Source: Caulobacter hibisci (lineage in GTDB: Bacteria > Pseudomonadota > Alphaproteobacteria > Caulobacterales > Caulobacteraceae). Taken from it: DNA of 64,000 nucleotides. Positions 49,941 to 58,948 of this stretch are shown here, one piece after another; position 1 is the stretch's first letter; every line of letters starts with the position of its first letter. The translations under genes were made by a program, and so were the position numbers. Where the stretch lies: positions 62,001 through 126,000 of the forward strand of contig NZ_JADWOX010000012.1 of the NCBI RefSeq assembly GCF_016135805.1. Reading direction: 5' to 3'. The notes under the pieces are model-generated. The model did no database searches, was not told the DNA's origin, and saw only the letters and a program-made list of their open reading frames with translations.

Positions 49941-51308
49941 ATGTCGCGTCCCGCGGCCGCGCCGGCTTCCGGGAAGCACCGCGGCGTCATCGCCCAAGAC
50001 CTGATCGAGCTGCTGCGCCTGGCCGGGCCGGTGGTGCTGTCGCGCCTGGGCATCATGGTCATGGGTTTGACCGACGCCATCGTCGTGGGCCACTATTCGG
50101 CCCAGCAGCTGGGCTTCCACGCCATGGCCTGGGCCCCGACCTCGGTGTTCGTCACCGTCACCGTCGGCCTGCTGGCAGGAACCCAGGTGATGGGCTCGCG
50201 CGCCCTGGGGGCGGGCAAGCCGCACGAAGCCGGGGCGGTGCTGCGCCGGGGCGTGGTCTACGCCCTGTGGCTGGGCCTGGCCGGCACGGTGCTGCTGGCC
50301 CTGGCCGCCCCGCCGCTGCTGCGCCACGCAGGCATCGACCAGACCCTGGCCGATGGGGCGACCGCGCCGCTGATCGTCTTCTCCCTCTCCTTGACGCCCT
50401 ACGCCCTGAGCGTGGCGTTGAGCTTCTGGCTGGAGGGCCTGGGTCGCCCCGGCCTGGTGACGATCCACATGTGGATCGCCAACCTGATCAACCTGGCGGT
50501 CAACCTGCTGCTGGTGCCCGGCGTCCTGGGTCTGCCGGCCCTGGGCGCGGTGGGCGCGGCCTGGGCCACCTTCGTCGCGCGGGTGGCCTTCACCATCCTG
50601 CTGGCGGTGGTCATCGTCCGCCTGAAGGACGCCCGCGCCATGGGCGTGTTCGACAAGCCCGCCCGAGATCGCGCGGCCGAGAAGGAGCAGCGCCGCGTCG
50701 GCTACGGGGCGGGCACGTCCAACCTGTTCGAGGTCTCGGCCTTCGCCGGCATGAGCCTGGTGGCCGGCTGGCTGGGCGGGCTGAATGTCGCCGCCTGGGC
50801 CGTGGTGCTGAACGTGGCGGGGATCATCTTCATGGTGCCGCTGGGCCTGTCGACCGCCACCGCCGTCCAGGTCGCCCGGGCCCATGGCGCGCGCGATCCG
50901 GCGGGCATGAGCCGGGCCGGCTGGATCGCCTTCGCGGTCACCGCCGTGTTCTCGCTGGTCGTGGCCGTGCTGCTCTATCCGCTGCGCCACCTGGTGGCCG
51001 GCGCCTATACCGCCGACCCGGCCGCCATCGCCCTGATCGCGCCCGCCCTGGCCCTGACCTGCCTGTTCCTGGTCCCCGACGCCACCCAGGTGGTCTGCGC
51101 CCAGGCCCTGCGCGCGCGCGGCGAGGTCTGGATCCCGGCGGCCACCCACATGGTCGCCTACGCCCTGATTATGGGACCGCTGGCCTGGTGGCTGGCCCTG
51201 CCGATGAAGCTGGGCGTCGACGGCATCGTCTGGTCGGTGATCGTCACCAGCTTCGCGGCGGCGGCGATGCTGCTGGGGCGGTATCGGATGCTGGATAAAA
51301 GAGGATGA
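49941..51308 (+). CDS. MATE family multidrug/efflux transporter
   Basis: A 455-residue inner-membrane antiporter with 12 predicted helices in two homologous halves. LAGPVVLSRLGIMVMGLTDA, VVGHYSAQQLGFHAMAWAPT and the second-half ALAGMSLVAGWLGG-like region (FAGMSLVAGWLGGLNVAAWA) fit the MATE (NorM) family, which exports drugs or metabolites using Na+ or H+. The substrate is unknown. It is divergent from the SDR gene, with 118 bases between starts. Confidence 0.9.
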   Translation: MSRPAAAPASGKHRGVIAQDLIELLRLAGPVVLSRLGIMVMGLTDAIVVGHYSAQQLGFHAMAWAPTSVFVTVTVGLLAGTQVMGSRALGAGKPHEAGAVLRRGVVYALWLGLAGTVLLALAAPPLLRHAGIDQTLADGATAPLIVFSLSLTPYALSVALSFWLEGLGRPGLVTIHMWIANLINLAVNLLLVPGVLGLPALGAVGAAWATFVARVAFTILLAVVIVRLKDARAMGVFDKPARDRAAEKEQRRVGYGAGTSNLFEVSAFAGMSLVAGWLGGLNVAAWAVVLNVAGIIFMVPLGLSTATAVQVARAHGARDPAGMSRAGWIAFAVTAVFSLVVAVLLYPLRHLVAGAYTADPAAIALIAPALALTCLFLVPDATQVVCAQALRARGEVWIPAATHMVAYALIMGPLAWWLALPMKLGVDGIVWSVIVTSFAAAAMLLGRYRMLDKRG

Positions 51309-51310
51309 TC

Positions 51311-51472
51311 CTTCTCCCCCTGCGGGAGAAGGTGTCGTCCGAAGGGCGACGGATGAGGGGTCTCTCAGACGCAAAACGCCGCGACAGCTGATCAGCCGTC
51401 GCGGCGTTTCTGTTCGTGCGACCCCTCACCCGACCCGCTTCGCGGGCCACCCTCTCCCGCAAGGGGAGAGGG
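51311..51472. repeat. Composite palindromic repeat, family B
   Basis: Outer arms CTTCTCCCCCTGCGGGAGAA and CTCTCCCGCAAGGGGAGAGG surround a central hairpin at 51374-51409. It lies between converging MATE and DUF429-like genes, in the opposite orientation to the copy at 2866. Confidence 0.85.
51374..51409. terminator. Bidirectional terminator-like hairpin inside a family B repeat
   Basis: AAACGCCGCGAC and GTCGCGGCGTTT are complementary, and the inner GCTGATCAGC is itself palindromic, with one mismatch between. It has the same core as the hairpin at 2913. Confidence 0.72.
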
Positions 51473-51473
51473 A

Positions 51474-52376
51474 TCAGATGTTCGCCCCCAGGATCCAGCC
51501 TTCCTCGTGCTGGACCTCATCGACCAGCGCTTCCGGCGCGTCCTTGCCCGGCCCGAACAGGGCGGCCAGCTTGCCGGCCTCGTCGAGCTTGGCGAAGTGT
51601 TCGGCCAGGGTGCGCACCTGGGCCAGGTCCTTGATTTCGCCGGGACCGGGGACGGCCTTGACCAGCGAGGGATAGACCTCGGCCGCCACCACGTCGACGC
51701 CCTCCAGGTCGGCCTCGGTCAGGGGCTTGAAGCCGGTCTCGAACGGCCAGATGCGAACCGCGTCGCCGCGGGCGTCCTTCAGGCGGCGCACGGCCGGGAT
51801 GCCCATGATCGCCTGGCCGCCGACCGAGCCGTTGTAATAGAGCTTCCAGATCGAGTGCGCGCCCTTGGCCGCCACGTCGGCGTGGCGGAACTCCGGCAGG
51901 TCGTCGGGACCATGCTCGCGGGTGCGCTTGGGCTGCAGGGTCGTCAGCGCGTCCTTGGGCGGGCAGCCCCAGAACGGGAACGGCCCGCCGGTCAGGCGGC
52001 GGTTGATCTCCGAGCCCACCCCGAAGCGGTTGTTGGTGTTGTCGGCCTTGTCCTTGACCATCTTGTTGATCTGGTCCCAGACCGCGCGCCAGGGCTTGTC
52101 GCCCGGCAGGTTTAGGGCCGCCGAGAAGCCGCGCGGGAAGCCCAGCGGGAAGTCGAAGCCCAGCAGGGCGCGCTCGCCGCGCTTCTTCAGGTCGTCGAGG
52201 ATGACGGCGATCTTGGACTCGGCCTCGTTGCGGGTGGCCGGGTTGTAGCTCTCGAACGTCAGGCGGAAGCGCACGTCGCGCTTGAGCACGCCGATCCAGA
52301 CGGAATCCGCGCCCGTGGTGGGCTTGGCCGCCGCGCTCCAGTCGACGATCACATAGGCGCTGAAAAGCCGCGACAC
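51474..52376 (-). CDS. Hypothetical protein, possibly DUF429/RNase H-fold
   Basis: A 300-residue soluble protein. It opens with SAYVIVDWSAAAKPTTGADS, an Asp-bearing strand like the first catalytic Asp of RNase H-like folds, followed by GVLKRDVRFRLTFESYN and ALLGFDFPLGFPRGFSAALN, where DFPLG resembles DUF429 proteins. WPFETGFKPLTEADLEGVDV and VVAAEVYPSLV, with Glu, come later in the same order. Similar proteins in alphaproteobacteria are annotated loosely, sometimes as cobalamin or molybdopterin proteins, without support I can see. Function unknown. Confidence 0.65.
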   Translation of the reverse strand: MSRLFSAYVIVDWSAAAKPTTGADSVWIGVLKRDVRFRLTFESYNPATRNEAESKIAVILDDLKKRGERALLGFDFPLGFPRGFSAALNLPGDKPWRAVWDQINKMVKDKADNTNNRFGVGSEINRRLTGGPFPFWGCPPKDALTTLQPKRTREHGPDDLPEFRHADVAAKGAHSIWKLYYNGSVGGQAIMGIPAVRRLKDARGDAVRIWPFETGFKPLTEADLEGVDVVAAEVYPSLVKAVPGPGEIKDLAQVRTLAEHFAKLDEAGKLAALFGPGKDAPEALVDEVQHEEGWILGANI

Positions 52377-52436
52377 AGCGGACGCTCCGTCAAATCCAAA
52401 CGAAGCGCGCTTCTACTCCCCCGAAAGGCGAGCGGC

Positions 52437-52488
52437 TAGAGCCTTTTAGCCTCACATGAAATCATGTGAGGCGGCTAAAAAGGCTCTA
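52437..52488. repeat. Long hairpin upstream of the DUF429-like gene
   Basis: Outer arms TAGAGCCTTTTAGCC and GGCTAAAAAGGCTCTA pair with small bulges, and inner arms TCACATG and CATGTGA pair perfectly around AAAT. It is one of two adjacent hairpins in the 178-base gap between two leftward genes. Confidence 0.7.
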
Positions 52489-52500
52489 AATCAAGCATTT

Positions 52501-52549
52501 AGAGCGTGGCAGGCGCCGAAACCGCTCACACTTTCGGCTGCCACGCTCT
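52501..52549. terminator. Long hairpin right after opgH
   Basis: On the minus strand it begins 5 bases after the opgH stop. Arms AGAGCGTGGCAG and CTGCCACGCTCT pair perfectly, with inner CCGAAA/TTTCGG after a 3-base bulge. No long T run follows, so it may be a weak terminator, an mRNA 3'-end stabiliser or a repeat. Confidence 0.6.
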
Positions 52550-52554
52550 ACGGG

Positions 52555-54546
52555 TTAAGCGGCGTTTTGCTCGGCCGCGATCGCGGCGATGCGAGGCGTA
52601 CGGATGTTCCAGCGGGTCGGCGGCTCGCAGACCGGGCCCAGGGCGGCGCGGACGATGGCCGGCGGGGTGCGCTCGTCGGGGGTCATGAACAGGCCGTTGG
52701 CCTTGATCGCCAGGCCCGCGGCCTTGCTGGCGCCCAGCATTGTCAGGGGCACGGCCAGGATCAGGCCGGCCAGGATCGGGGCGGTGGCGGTCAGCAGGTC
52801 CGGCGTGAACCAGAACATCGCGGCCAGGGCAAGGCCCGTGGCGCTGATCCAGCCCATGGCGGCGCAGGCTTCACGGAAGCTGAGCTTGTCGGCGTCGCGG
52901 CGCTGGGCGCTCCAGCCGCCGACGCGGCCGGCCAGAATCTCGATCAGGGCGCGGGTCTGGGTGAACATCAGCATCGGGGCGACCAGGGCCGAGAGCAGCA
53001 TCTCAACGCCCAGGCCGGCCATCACCCGGCGACGGCCGCCGAAGCCCTTGATCTCGTGCTTGCGCATGAAGATCAGGGTGGCGCCCATGATCTTGGGGCC
53101 AAACAGCAGCACGAAGGTGATGATCATCGCCCAGGCCGTGGCCTGGATCTCACGCCAGTCGATCAGGGCGTGGGCGGCGGCCTGCAGGTCGGCCATGGTG
53201 AAAGCGGCCTTCTTGACCTCGGGCATCAGGGCCCGCGAGATCACGCCGGCCGACAGGGCCACGAACCAGATCGGCGACAGGGCGTAGCTGAGCACGCCGA
53301 TCACCAGGTGCAGGCGGCTCATCCAGTGCAGGCCCGGCAGGCCGATCAGCGGCACGTGCTGGACGTTGCCCCGGCACCAGCGGCGGTCGCGGGTGGCGAA
53401 GTCGAGCAGGTTGGAGGGGCTCTCTTCGTAGGAGCCTTCCAGATAGGGGGCCAGGTGCACGGCCCAGCCGCCGCGGCGCAGCAGGGCGCTTTCCAGGGCG
53501 TCGTGGCTCATCACTTCGCCGCCGAAGGGCTTGGGGCCGTTCAGCGAGGGCAGGCCGCAGGTCTGGGCGAAGGCCTTGGTGCGGATGATGGCGTTGTGGC
53601 CCCAGAACGAGCTTTCCGAACCCGACCACCAGGCCAGACCCGTCCAGGCCACGCGGCCATAGAGCTTGGTGGCGAACTGCAGGGTGCGGGCGAAGATCGT
53701 CTGGCCGTTGATGATCGTCGGCATGGTCTGGATCAGGCCCACGGCCGGGTGACGCTCCATGGCGTCGGCCAGGCGCACCATGGCGTCGCCGGTCATCAGG
53801 CTGTCGGCGTCCAGCACCAGCATGTGCTCATAGTCGCCGCCCCAGCGCGCCACCCAGTCGGCGACGTTGCCGGCCTTGCGGCCCACATTGTCCGCGCGGC
53901 GGCGATAGAAGGCGTGGCTGGAGGCCTCGCGGCGGAAGCGGGCGAAGCAGGCCTGCTCGGCCAGCGCCACGGCCGCGTCGCGGGTGTCGGAGATGATGAA
54001 GATGTCGAAGGCGCGGCTGTTGCCGGTCTCGGCGATCGAGGCGTCCATGGCCCGCAGGCGGGCGAACACCGCCTGGGCGTCCTCGTTGTAGACCGGCATC
54101 AGGATCGCCGTGCGGGCGCGCGGCTTGGGCATGGGCTTGCTGCTGTCGATGCCCAGCGGGTCCTTCGGCGTGCGCAGCAGCACCACGAAGCCGGCGACGG
54201 CGGTGACGAACCACAGGGCCAGGGCCAGGAACAGCGGGGCCAGCAGGGTGATGCAGACGGCTTCCAGGCGGGTGACGCCGCCCAGGGCCACGGTGTCGAA
54301 GGTGGCCTTCCAGCCGGCCGCGCCCATGATGGCGGTGGCGATGAACACCACCCAGCGGCGCATCGTCGTTTCCGAGCCCGGGGTGCTCACGGCGCGGGCC
54401 GCGCCCTGCCAGAAGCCCAGCGGCTGGACCGGCATGGCCAGGGGCGCCTCGGTCGGGATCTCGACCCGGTCGCGCGGGGAGATCACGGTTTCGAAGGCCA
54501 CCGGGGTGGAGGTGGCCAGGTCGAAGAAGGCGCCGCGTTCGGTCAT
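52555..54546 (-). CDS. opgH: Glucans biosynthesis glucosyltransferase MdoH/OpgH
   Basis: A 663-residue inner-membrane family 2 glycosyltransferase that makes the beta-glucan backbone of osmoregulated periplasmic glucans. Catalytic blocks: ILMPVYNEDAQAVFARL, MLVLDADSLMTGDAM (DxD), and DRRWCRGNVQH, which matches the QxxRW-type end motif. About eight hydrophobic helices surround them. An opgG partner is not in the window. ATG at 54546; upstream in-frame starts extend into a region without conserved features. The 282-base upstream gap is AT-rich by local standards. Confidence 0.92.
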   Translation of the reverse strand: MTERGAFFDLATSTPVAFETVISPRDRVEIPTEAPLAMPVQPLGFWQGAARAVSTPGSETTMRRWVVFIATAIMGAAGWKATFDTVALGGVTRLEAVCITLLAPLFLALALWFVTAVAGFVVLLRTPKDPLGIDSSKPMPKPRARTAILMPVYNEDAQAVFARLRAMDASIAETGNSRAFDIFIISDTRDAAVALAEQACFARFRREASSHAFYRRRADNVGRKAGNVADWVARWGGDYEHMLVLDADSLMTGDAMVRLADAMERHPAVGLIQTMPTIINGQTIFARTLQFATKLYGRVAWTGLAWWSGSESSFWGHNAIIRTKAFAQTCGLPSLNGPKPFGGEVMSHDALESALLRRGGWAVHLAPYLEGSYEESPSNLLDFATRDRRWCRGNVQHVPLIGLPGLHWMSRLHLVIGVLSYALSPIWFVALSAGVISRALMPEVKKAAFTMADLQAAAHALIDWREIQATAWAMIITFVLLFGPKIMGATLIFMRKHEIKGFGGRRRVMAGLGVEMLLSALVAPMLMFTQTRALIEILAGRVGGWSAQRRDADKLSFREACAAMGWISATGLALAAMFWFTPDLLTATAPILAGLILAVPLTMLGASKAAGLAIKANGLFMTPDERTPPAIVRAALGPVCEPPTRWNIRTPRIAAIAAEQNAA

Positions 54547-54716
54547 CGGGTCCGTCTCGGTGGATCCGACCGTAGTCGGACGAAATTCAGAGCCTCGATT
54601 CACGCCGAGCGCCTTCACGGGACGCCTCCGGTCCGCTAGGGATCGGCTGCGTTCGGGAGGGGTCTGGCGTTGCACGAAGTCCGGCGGGGAGCCGCCGACG
54701 CAGCTAGAGTAAAACT

Positions 54717-54750
54717 TCGATCACGAAATCGCTATCGAAAATGTGATCGA
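54717..54750. promoter_or_regulatory. Inverted repeat in the divergent opgH/CusF-like promoter region
   Basis: TCGATCAC and GTGATCGA are perfectly complementary, 18 bases apart, in the AT-richest part of the region between two divergent genes. It could be an operator for either side. No named regulator can be assigned. Confidence 0.4.
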
Positions 54751-54828
54751 TTTCGCAGTTGCGATAAAAAATCTGTGCAAATGCGCTTAATGGCGTAGCC
54801 GGAAGAGAGCTTGAGATTGGGCAAGGCT

Positions 54829-55179
54829 ATGAAGTTCAAGGTGGTTTTGGCGCTTTTCGCGGTCGCGGGATTGGCCGCCTGCGGCCCTGGTCCGAAGAAC
54901 GACGCCTCCAAGCCTGCCGCCGCTCGGCCCGCGCCGCCGATCTCGACGGCGCCCGAACACGAGACTCGAGGCGTGATCGCCTCGGTGAACGGTCAGGTCC
55001 TCACGCTCGATCACGACGGCGCGACCGCCGCGCCGCTGGCCGCGGGCCGCACGACCTTTCAGGCCTATGCCGACGTCCTGGCCGAGGCCCCGCTGGATCC
55101 CGGCGCGCGGGTGACCTTCAAGTTCCGCAAGGCGGCCGAGGGTGAGGGCTGGGAACTGACCGAGATGCGGGGGCGGTAA
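54829..55179 (+). CDS. CusF-like copper/silver-binding-type lipoprotein
   Basis: A 116-residue lipoprotein: the start MKFKVVLALFAVAGLAACGP has a clear lipobox, LAAC. The C-terminal 70 residues (RGVIASVNGQVLTLDHDGAT, YADVLAEAPLDPGARVTFKF, GWELTEMRGR) fit the small five-stranded barrel of CusF-type proteins. The metal ligands of true CusF (His, Met, Met, Trp) are only partly present, so metal binding is unsure. It is divergent from opgH and stands alone. Confidence 0.75.
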   Translation: MKFKVVLALFAVAGLAACGPGPKNDASKPAAARPAPPISTAPEHETRGVIASVNGQVLTLDHDGATAAPLAAGRTTFQAYADVLAEAPLDPGARVTFKFRKAAEGEGWELTEMRGR

Positions 55180-55190
55180 GACGTCAAAGA

Positions 55191-55315
55191 TCCTCTCCCT
55201 GTGGGAGAGGTGTCCGCGAAGCGGACGGAGAGGGGAGTGGCTTATGACTTCCCACCGCGGCGGCTGAAAACGTCCCCCCTCCGGCCCTCCGGCCACCTCC
55301 CCAGAGGGGGAGGAT
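55191..55315. repeat. Palindromic repeats, family A
   Basis: Units with TCTCCCTGTGGGAGAGG and CCTCCCCAGAGGGGGAGG cores and variable arms such as CCGCGAAGCGG and CCGGCCCTCCGG. It lies between converging genes. Confidence 0.78.
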
Positions 55316-55352
55316 CCTGCTCGGCGGGAGCTTCGCCTAGCGACTGAGGGGT

Positions 55353-56378
55353 TTAGAGCTTCACCAGCATCTTCCCGAGGTTCTCGCCCGAGAACAGCTT
55401 GATGAAGGCTTCCGGCGCGCTTTCCACGCCTTCCAGCACCGTCTGCTTCCACTTCAGCTGGCCGGAATTGATCCAGCCGGCCATGTCGCGGACGAATTCC
55501 GGGAACAGGTCGTAGTGGTTGGCGACGATGAAGCCCTCCAGCCGCAGGCTCTTGCCCACCGCCATGATGATGTTGGACGGGCCGGGCGCGCGTTCGGTGT
55601 CGTTGTACTGCGAGATCATCCCGCACAGGGCGAAGCGCCCGAACGGCCGGGCTGAGTTCAGGGCCGCCTCCAGGTGCGCGCCGCCGACGTTCTCGAAATA
55701 GACGTCGATCCCCTTGGGGGCGACCTTGGCCAATTCGGCGACGACGTCGGGCGTGGCCTTGTAGTCGATCACGTGATCGACGCCGATCTCCTTGAGGAAG
55801 GCCACCTTTTCCGGCCCGCCGGCCGAGCCGATCACCGTGTGGCCCTTGATCTTGGCGATCTGGCAGACGACCGAACCCACCGCGCCGGCGGCGGCCGAGA
55901 CGAAGACGACGTCGCCTTCCTTCAGGGCGGCCACGCGCAGCAGCCCGGCATAGGCGGTCATGCCGGGCATGCCGGCCACGCCCAGGAACATCTCGGGCGG
56001 CATGCCGTGGGTGGAAAGCTTGGTGATCCCGCCCATCGGCCCGGCGGCGGCCAGGGCTTTCGGATTGGCGTTGAAGGCCTCGCGCCAGCCGAACATCGAG
56101 CTGACCAGGGCCCCGACCTTGAAGTCCGGATCGTTGGAGGCGACCACCTCGCCGACCGCGCCGCCCTGCAGGGCCTTGCCCAGCTCGAACGGCGGCACAT
56201 AGCTCTTCCGGTCGCTCATCCGGCCGCGCATGTAGGGATCGACCGACATGTAGAGGTTCTTGACCTGGATCTCGCCGTCGCCGGGCGCGGGCAACTCGAC
56301 GCTGGCCAGTTCGAAATTGTCGAGCGTCGGCGCGCCGACGGGGCGGCTTTTCAGGCGGATCTCACGCGACGTGGTCAT
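55353..56378 (-). CDS. NADP-dependent MDR-family oxidoreductase (2-alkenal reductase-like)
   Basis: A 341-residue zinc-free medium-chain reductase. VDPYMRGRMSDRKSYVPPFE, the Rossmann motif VFVSAAAGAVGSVVCQIAKI, GSAGGPEKVAFLKEIGVDHV and IDVYFENVGG match the leukotriene B4 dehydrogenase/CurA-type group, which reduces alpha,beta-unsaturated aldehydes and ketones. The AAAC-N4-GTTT site upstream resembles those of the OYE and ABM genes, so these may share a regulator. ATG at 56378 with GGGAGG. Confidence 0.9.
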   Translation of the reverse strand: MTTSREIRLKSRPVGAPTLDNFELASVELPAPGDGEIQVKNLYMSVDPYMRGRMSDRKSYVPPFELGKALQGGAVGEVVASNDPDFKVGALVSSMFGWREAFNANPKALAAAGPMGGITKLSTHGMPPEMFLGVAGMPGMTAYAGLLRVAALKEGDVVFVSAAAGAVGSVVCQIAKIKGHTVIGSAGGPEKVAFLKEIGVDHVIDYKATPDVVAELAKVAPKGIDVYFENVGGAHLEAALNSARPFGRFALCGMISQYNDTERAPGPSNIIMAVGKSLRLEGFIVANHYDLFPEFVRDMAGWINSGQLKWKQTVLEGVESAPEAFIKLFSGENLGKMLVKL

Positions 56379-56403
56379 GGCGACCTCCCTTTATGTTCTG
56401 GTT

Positions 56404-56417
56404 CAAACGAATGTTTA
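56404..56417. promoter_or_regulatory. Candidate operator, AAAC-N4-GTTT motif
   Basis: CAAACGAATGTTTA lies 26 bases upstream of the MDR start. The half-sites match the OYE dyad, and the centre is GAAT instead of AAAT. Confidence 0.5.
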
Positions 56418-56481
56418 GCGCTCGTCCGCGTCGCCCGCCAAAGCTTTTCGCGGCATCCCGAAGCGGCTAGAGACAGCGCCC

Positions 56482-57411
56482 ATGACCCAAGATCCTCAAG
56501 TCAAAACCCTGAAGGCCGGCGTTGTCGGCGCTGGCGTGTTCGGTGGCTACCACGCGAAGAAATACGCCGAGCTGCCGGGCGTCGAGCTGGTCGGCGTGTT
56601 CGACATCGACCTGGCGCGCGCCCAGGCCCTGGCCGGCCCGCTGGGCGCTGCGGCCTTTGACGACATGGACGCCTTCCTGGCCGCGGTCGACGTCGTCACC
56701 GTCGCCACCCCGGCCGTGCACCACGCCAAGGCGGCCCTGGCGGCGCTGAAGGCGGGCAAGCCGGTCTATTCCGAAAAGCCCCTGGCCGTGTCGCCGGAAG
56801 ACGCTGACGCCATGATCGCCGCCGCCGCCAAGGCCGGCGTGCCGCTGGCCTGCGGCCACCAGGAACGGGTGGTGTTCCAGGCCATGGGCCTGCTCGACAT
56901 TCCCGAACAGCCGCTGCGCCTCGAGGCCGTGCGTCGCGGCACGCCGTCGGACCGCAATCTCGACGTCTCGGTGGTGCTGGACCTGATGATCCACGACATC
57001 GACCTGGCCCTGGCGCTGTGCGCCGCCGATCCGGTGGCCGTGGAAGGCGAGGGCGAGGCCGCGCGCGGCTACGGCCTGGACTGGGTCAAGGTCGAGGCGA
57101 CCTTTGCGAATGGGTTCACCGCCGTGTTCGACAGCTCGCGTGTCGCCGAGGCCCGCGAGCGGACGATGAAGGTCGTCTTCCCGTCGGGCGAGGTCGAGAT
57201 CGATTTCCTGGCCCGCACCTTCCGCAACACCACGCCGTTCCCGCTGATCGAGGACTTCACCGAAACCCCGGCCGGCAAGGATCCCCTGGGCCAGAGCGTC
57301 GCCGGCTTCCTGAAGGCCGTGCGCAGCGAAGCCCCGCGTCCGGTCGTCACCGGCGAGGAAGCCGCCCGGGCGCTCGACCTGGCGCTGGCGGTCGAGCATT
57401 CGGTGGATTGA
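56482..57411 (+). CDS. Gfo/Idh/MocA family oxidoreductase
   Basis: A 309-residue NAD(P)-dependent oxidoreductase. GVVGAGVFGGYHAKKYAELP is the nucleotide motif; AVDVVTVATPAVHHAKAALA and YSEKPLAVSPEDADAMIAAA, with the catalytic Lys in EKP, follow; LDLMIHDIDLALALCA gives the substrate-side His/Asp. Such enzymes act on sugars, inositols or bile pigments; the substrate is unknown. It is divergent from the MDR gene. Confidence 0.93.
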   Translation: MTQDPQVKTLKAGVVGAGVFGGYHAKKYAELPGVELVGVFDIDLARAQALAGPLGAAAFDDMDAFLAAVDVVTVATPAVHHAKAALAALKAGKPVYSEKPLAVSPEDADAMIAAAAKAGVPLACGHQERVVFQAMGLLDIPEQPLRLEAVRRGTPSDRNLDVSVVLDLMIHDIDLALALCAADPVAVEGEGEAARGYGLDWVKVEATFANGFTAVFDSSRVAEARERTMKVVFPSGEVEIDFLARTFRNTTPFPLIEDFTETPAGKDPLGQSVAGFLKAVRSEAPRPVVTGEEAARALDLALAVEHSVD

Positions 57412-57442
57412 GGGGGAGCTTTCTCCCGCTTCCACAAACAGA

Positions 57443-57539
57443 AGTCATCGCCCGCTTCATGCGGGCGACCCAAGCTGACTTTGCCGAGTAGCCCTTGGCC
57501 GGCTCGGCTTGGGTCGCCCGGACAAGCCGGGCGATGACT
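57443..57539. repeat. Palindromic repeat, family D
   Basis: GTCATCGCCCGCTTCATGCG on the left and CGCCCGGACAAGCCGGGCGA on the right, with CCCAAGC/GCTTGGG inner blocks. It matches 7771-7860 and lies between converging genes. Confidence 0.82.
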
Positions 57540-57563
57540 TCTTTTTTTTGAGTTGCGAAGGGT

Positions 57564-58751
57564 CTACGCCTTCCGCCCCCGCAAGCTCCTCGTCTGCAAC
57601 ACCGTCGCCACGGCCGCCAGACCCGCGCCCAGCAGCGCCACGCCGGTCCAGCCGCCCGCGTGCCAGGCCGCCGCGGCCGCGGCCGATCCCGCCGCGCCGC
57701 CTAAGAACATCCCGCCCATGAACAGGGTGTTGAGCCGCGCCCGCGCCTCGGGCCGCAGGGCGTAGACCAGGTGCTGGTTGGAGATCAGCGCCCCCTGGAT
57801 GGCGAAGTCGAGCAGCACGACCCCAGCGACCAGGCCGGCGATCGAGATCCAGGTCCCGAACAGGATCCACGAGGCCAGGGTCAGCACCGCCCCCAGGGCG
57901 ATGGTCAGGTGCGGGCCGCGCTTGTCGGCGATGCGGCCGGCGATCGGCGCGGCCAGGACGCCGACCACGCCGACGATCCCGAACAGGCCCGCGACGTCCG
58001 CGCCCAGGTGGAAGCGGCGTTGCAGGTGCAGGGCCAGGATCGTCCAGAAGGCGGTGAAGGCGGCGAACAGGCAGGCCTGGGTCAGGGTCGCCCGCCGCAG
58101 GGCTGGGAACGCGCGCCACAACTCGCCCAGGGAGGTCAGCAGGGCCTTGTAGGTCAGGTCGGCGGCCGGCTTGCTGCGGGGCAGGGCGATGGCCATCAGG
58201 CCCGCCGCCGCCAGGGCGATCGGCGCGCCCAGCCAGAACATCGCCCGCCAGCCGCCGTGGGTGGCCACCACCCCGGCCAGGGTGCGGCTGAGCAGGATGC
58301 CGCACAGCAGCCCCGCCATCACCGTGCCCACCGTCTGACCCCGGCGTTCGGGCGCCGACAGGTGAGCGGCGAAGGGCACGATCTGCTGGGCCACGGTCGC
58401 CCCGGCCCCGACCAGCAGCGAGGCGGCCAGCAGCAGGGCGGCATTGGGCGCCAGGGCGGCGGCGACCAGGGCCACGGCCAGCACCAGGAACTGGCCGACG
58501 ATCAGGCCCTTGCGCTCGACCCGGTCGCCCAGCGGCGTCAGCAGGAACAGGCCGGCGGCATAGCCCAGCTGGGTCGCGGTCGGCACGAAGGCCGTCACGG
58601 CGCCGGGCAGGTCGCGCTCCATCAGGCCCAGCATCGGCTGGTTGTAGTAGATGTTGGCCACCGCCAGCCCCGCCGCGGCGGCCATGGCGAAGGTCAGGCC
58701 TCGGCCCAGGGCATGGGTTTCCGGCGCGTCGGAAAGGGCGGCTGTACTCAT
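57564..58751 (-). CDS. MFS transporter, drug-resistance type
   Basis: A 395-residue inner-membrane transporter with 12 helices. [20 protein letters not shown] and [20 protein letters not shown] (the motif A region) at the start, [20 protein letters not shown] in the second half, and length all fit the major facilitator superfamily (YnfM/Bcr-like drug:H+ antiporters). The substrate is unknown. ATG at 58751 with GGAG; upstream in-frame starts are non-coding. Confidence 0.9.
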   Translation of the reverse strand: MSTAALSDAPETHALGRGLTFAMAAAAGLAVANIYYNQPMLGLMERDLPGAVTAFVPTATQLGYAAGLFLLTPLGDRVERKGLIVGQFLVLAVALVAAALAPNAALLLAASLLVGAGATVAQQIVPFAAHLSAPERRGQTVGTVMAGLLCGILLSRTLAGVVATHGGWRAMFWLGAPIALAAAGLMAIALPRSKPAADLTYKALLTSLGELWRAFPALRRATLTQACLFAAFTAFWTILALHLQRRFHLGADVAGLFGIVGVVGVLAAPIAGRIADKRGPHLTIALGAVLTLASWILFGTWISIAGLVAGVVLLDFAIQGALISNQHLVYALRPEARARLNTLFMGGMFLGGAAGSAAAAAAWHAGGWTGVALLGAGLAAVATVLQTRSLRGRKA

Positions 58752-58948
58752 CGGCGACTCCAGGCCGCCCGTCGTCGAAGAGGGGGTGGGGGCGGCGTTC
58801 CGTATCGGACGCCCGGCATATAGGGCTTCGGGGTGCGATTTATAGGACGGCATTGCGCGGTCTGGACCCTTCCTTCCACGGGTTTTGTGGTTTGATCGGG
58901 AAGGACTTTCTGGTTCATCCAGGTCTCACGCACCATCCGGAGCCTTTC

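Noticed and set aside
52456..54639. Open frame on the + strand opposite opgH (about 727 codons)
   Set aside because: Gly/Ala/His-rich shadow of opgH with no motif; opgH has clear catalytic motifs.
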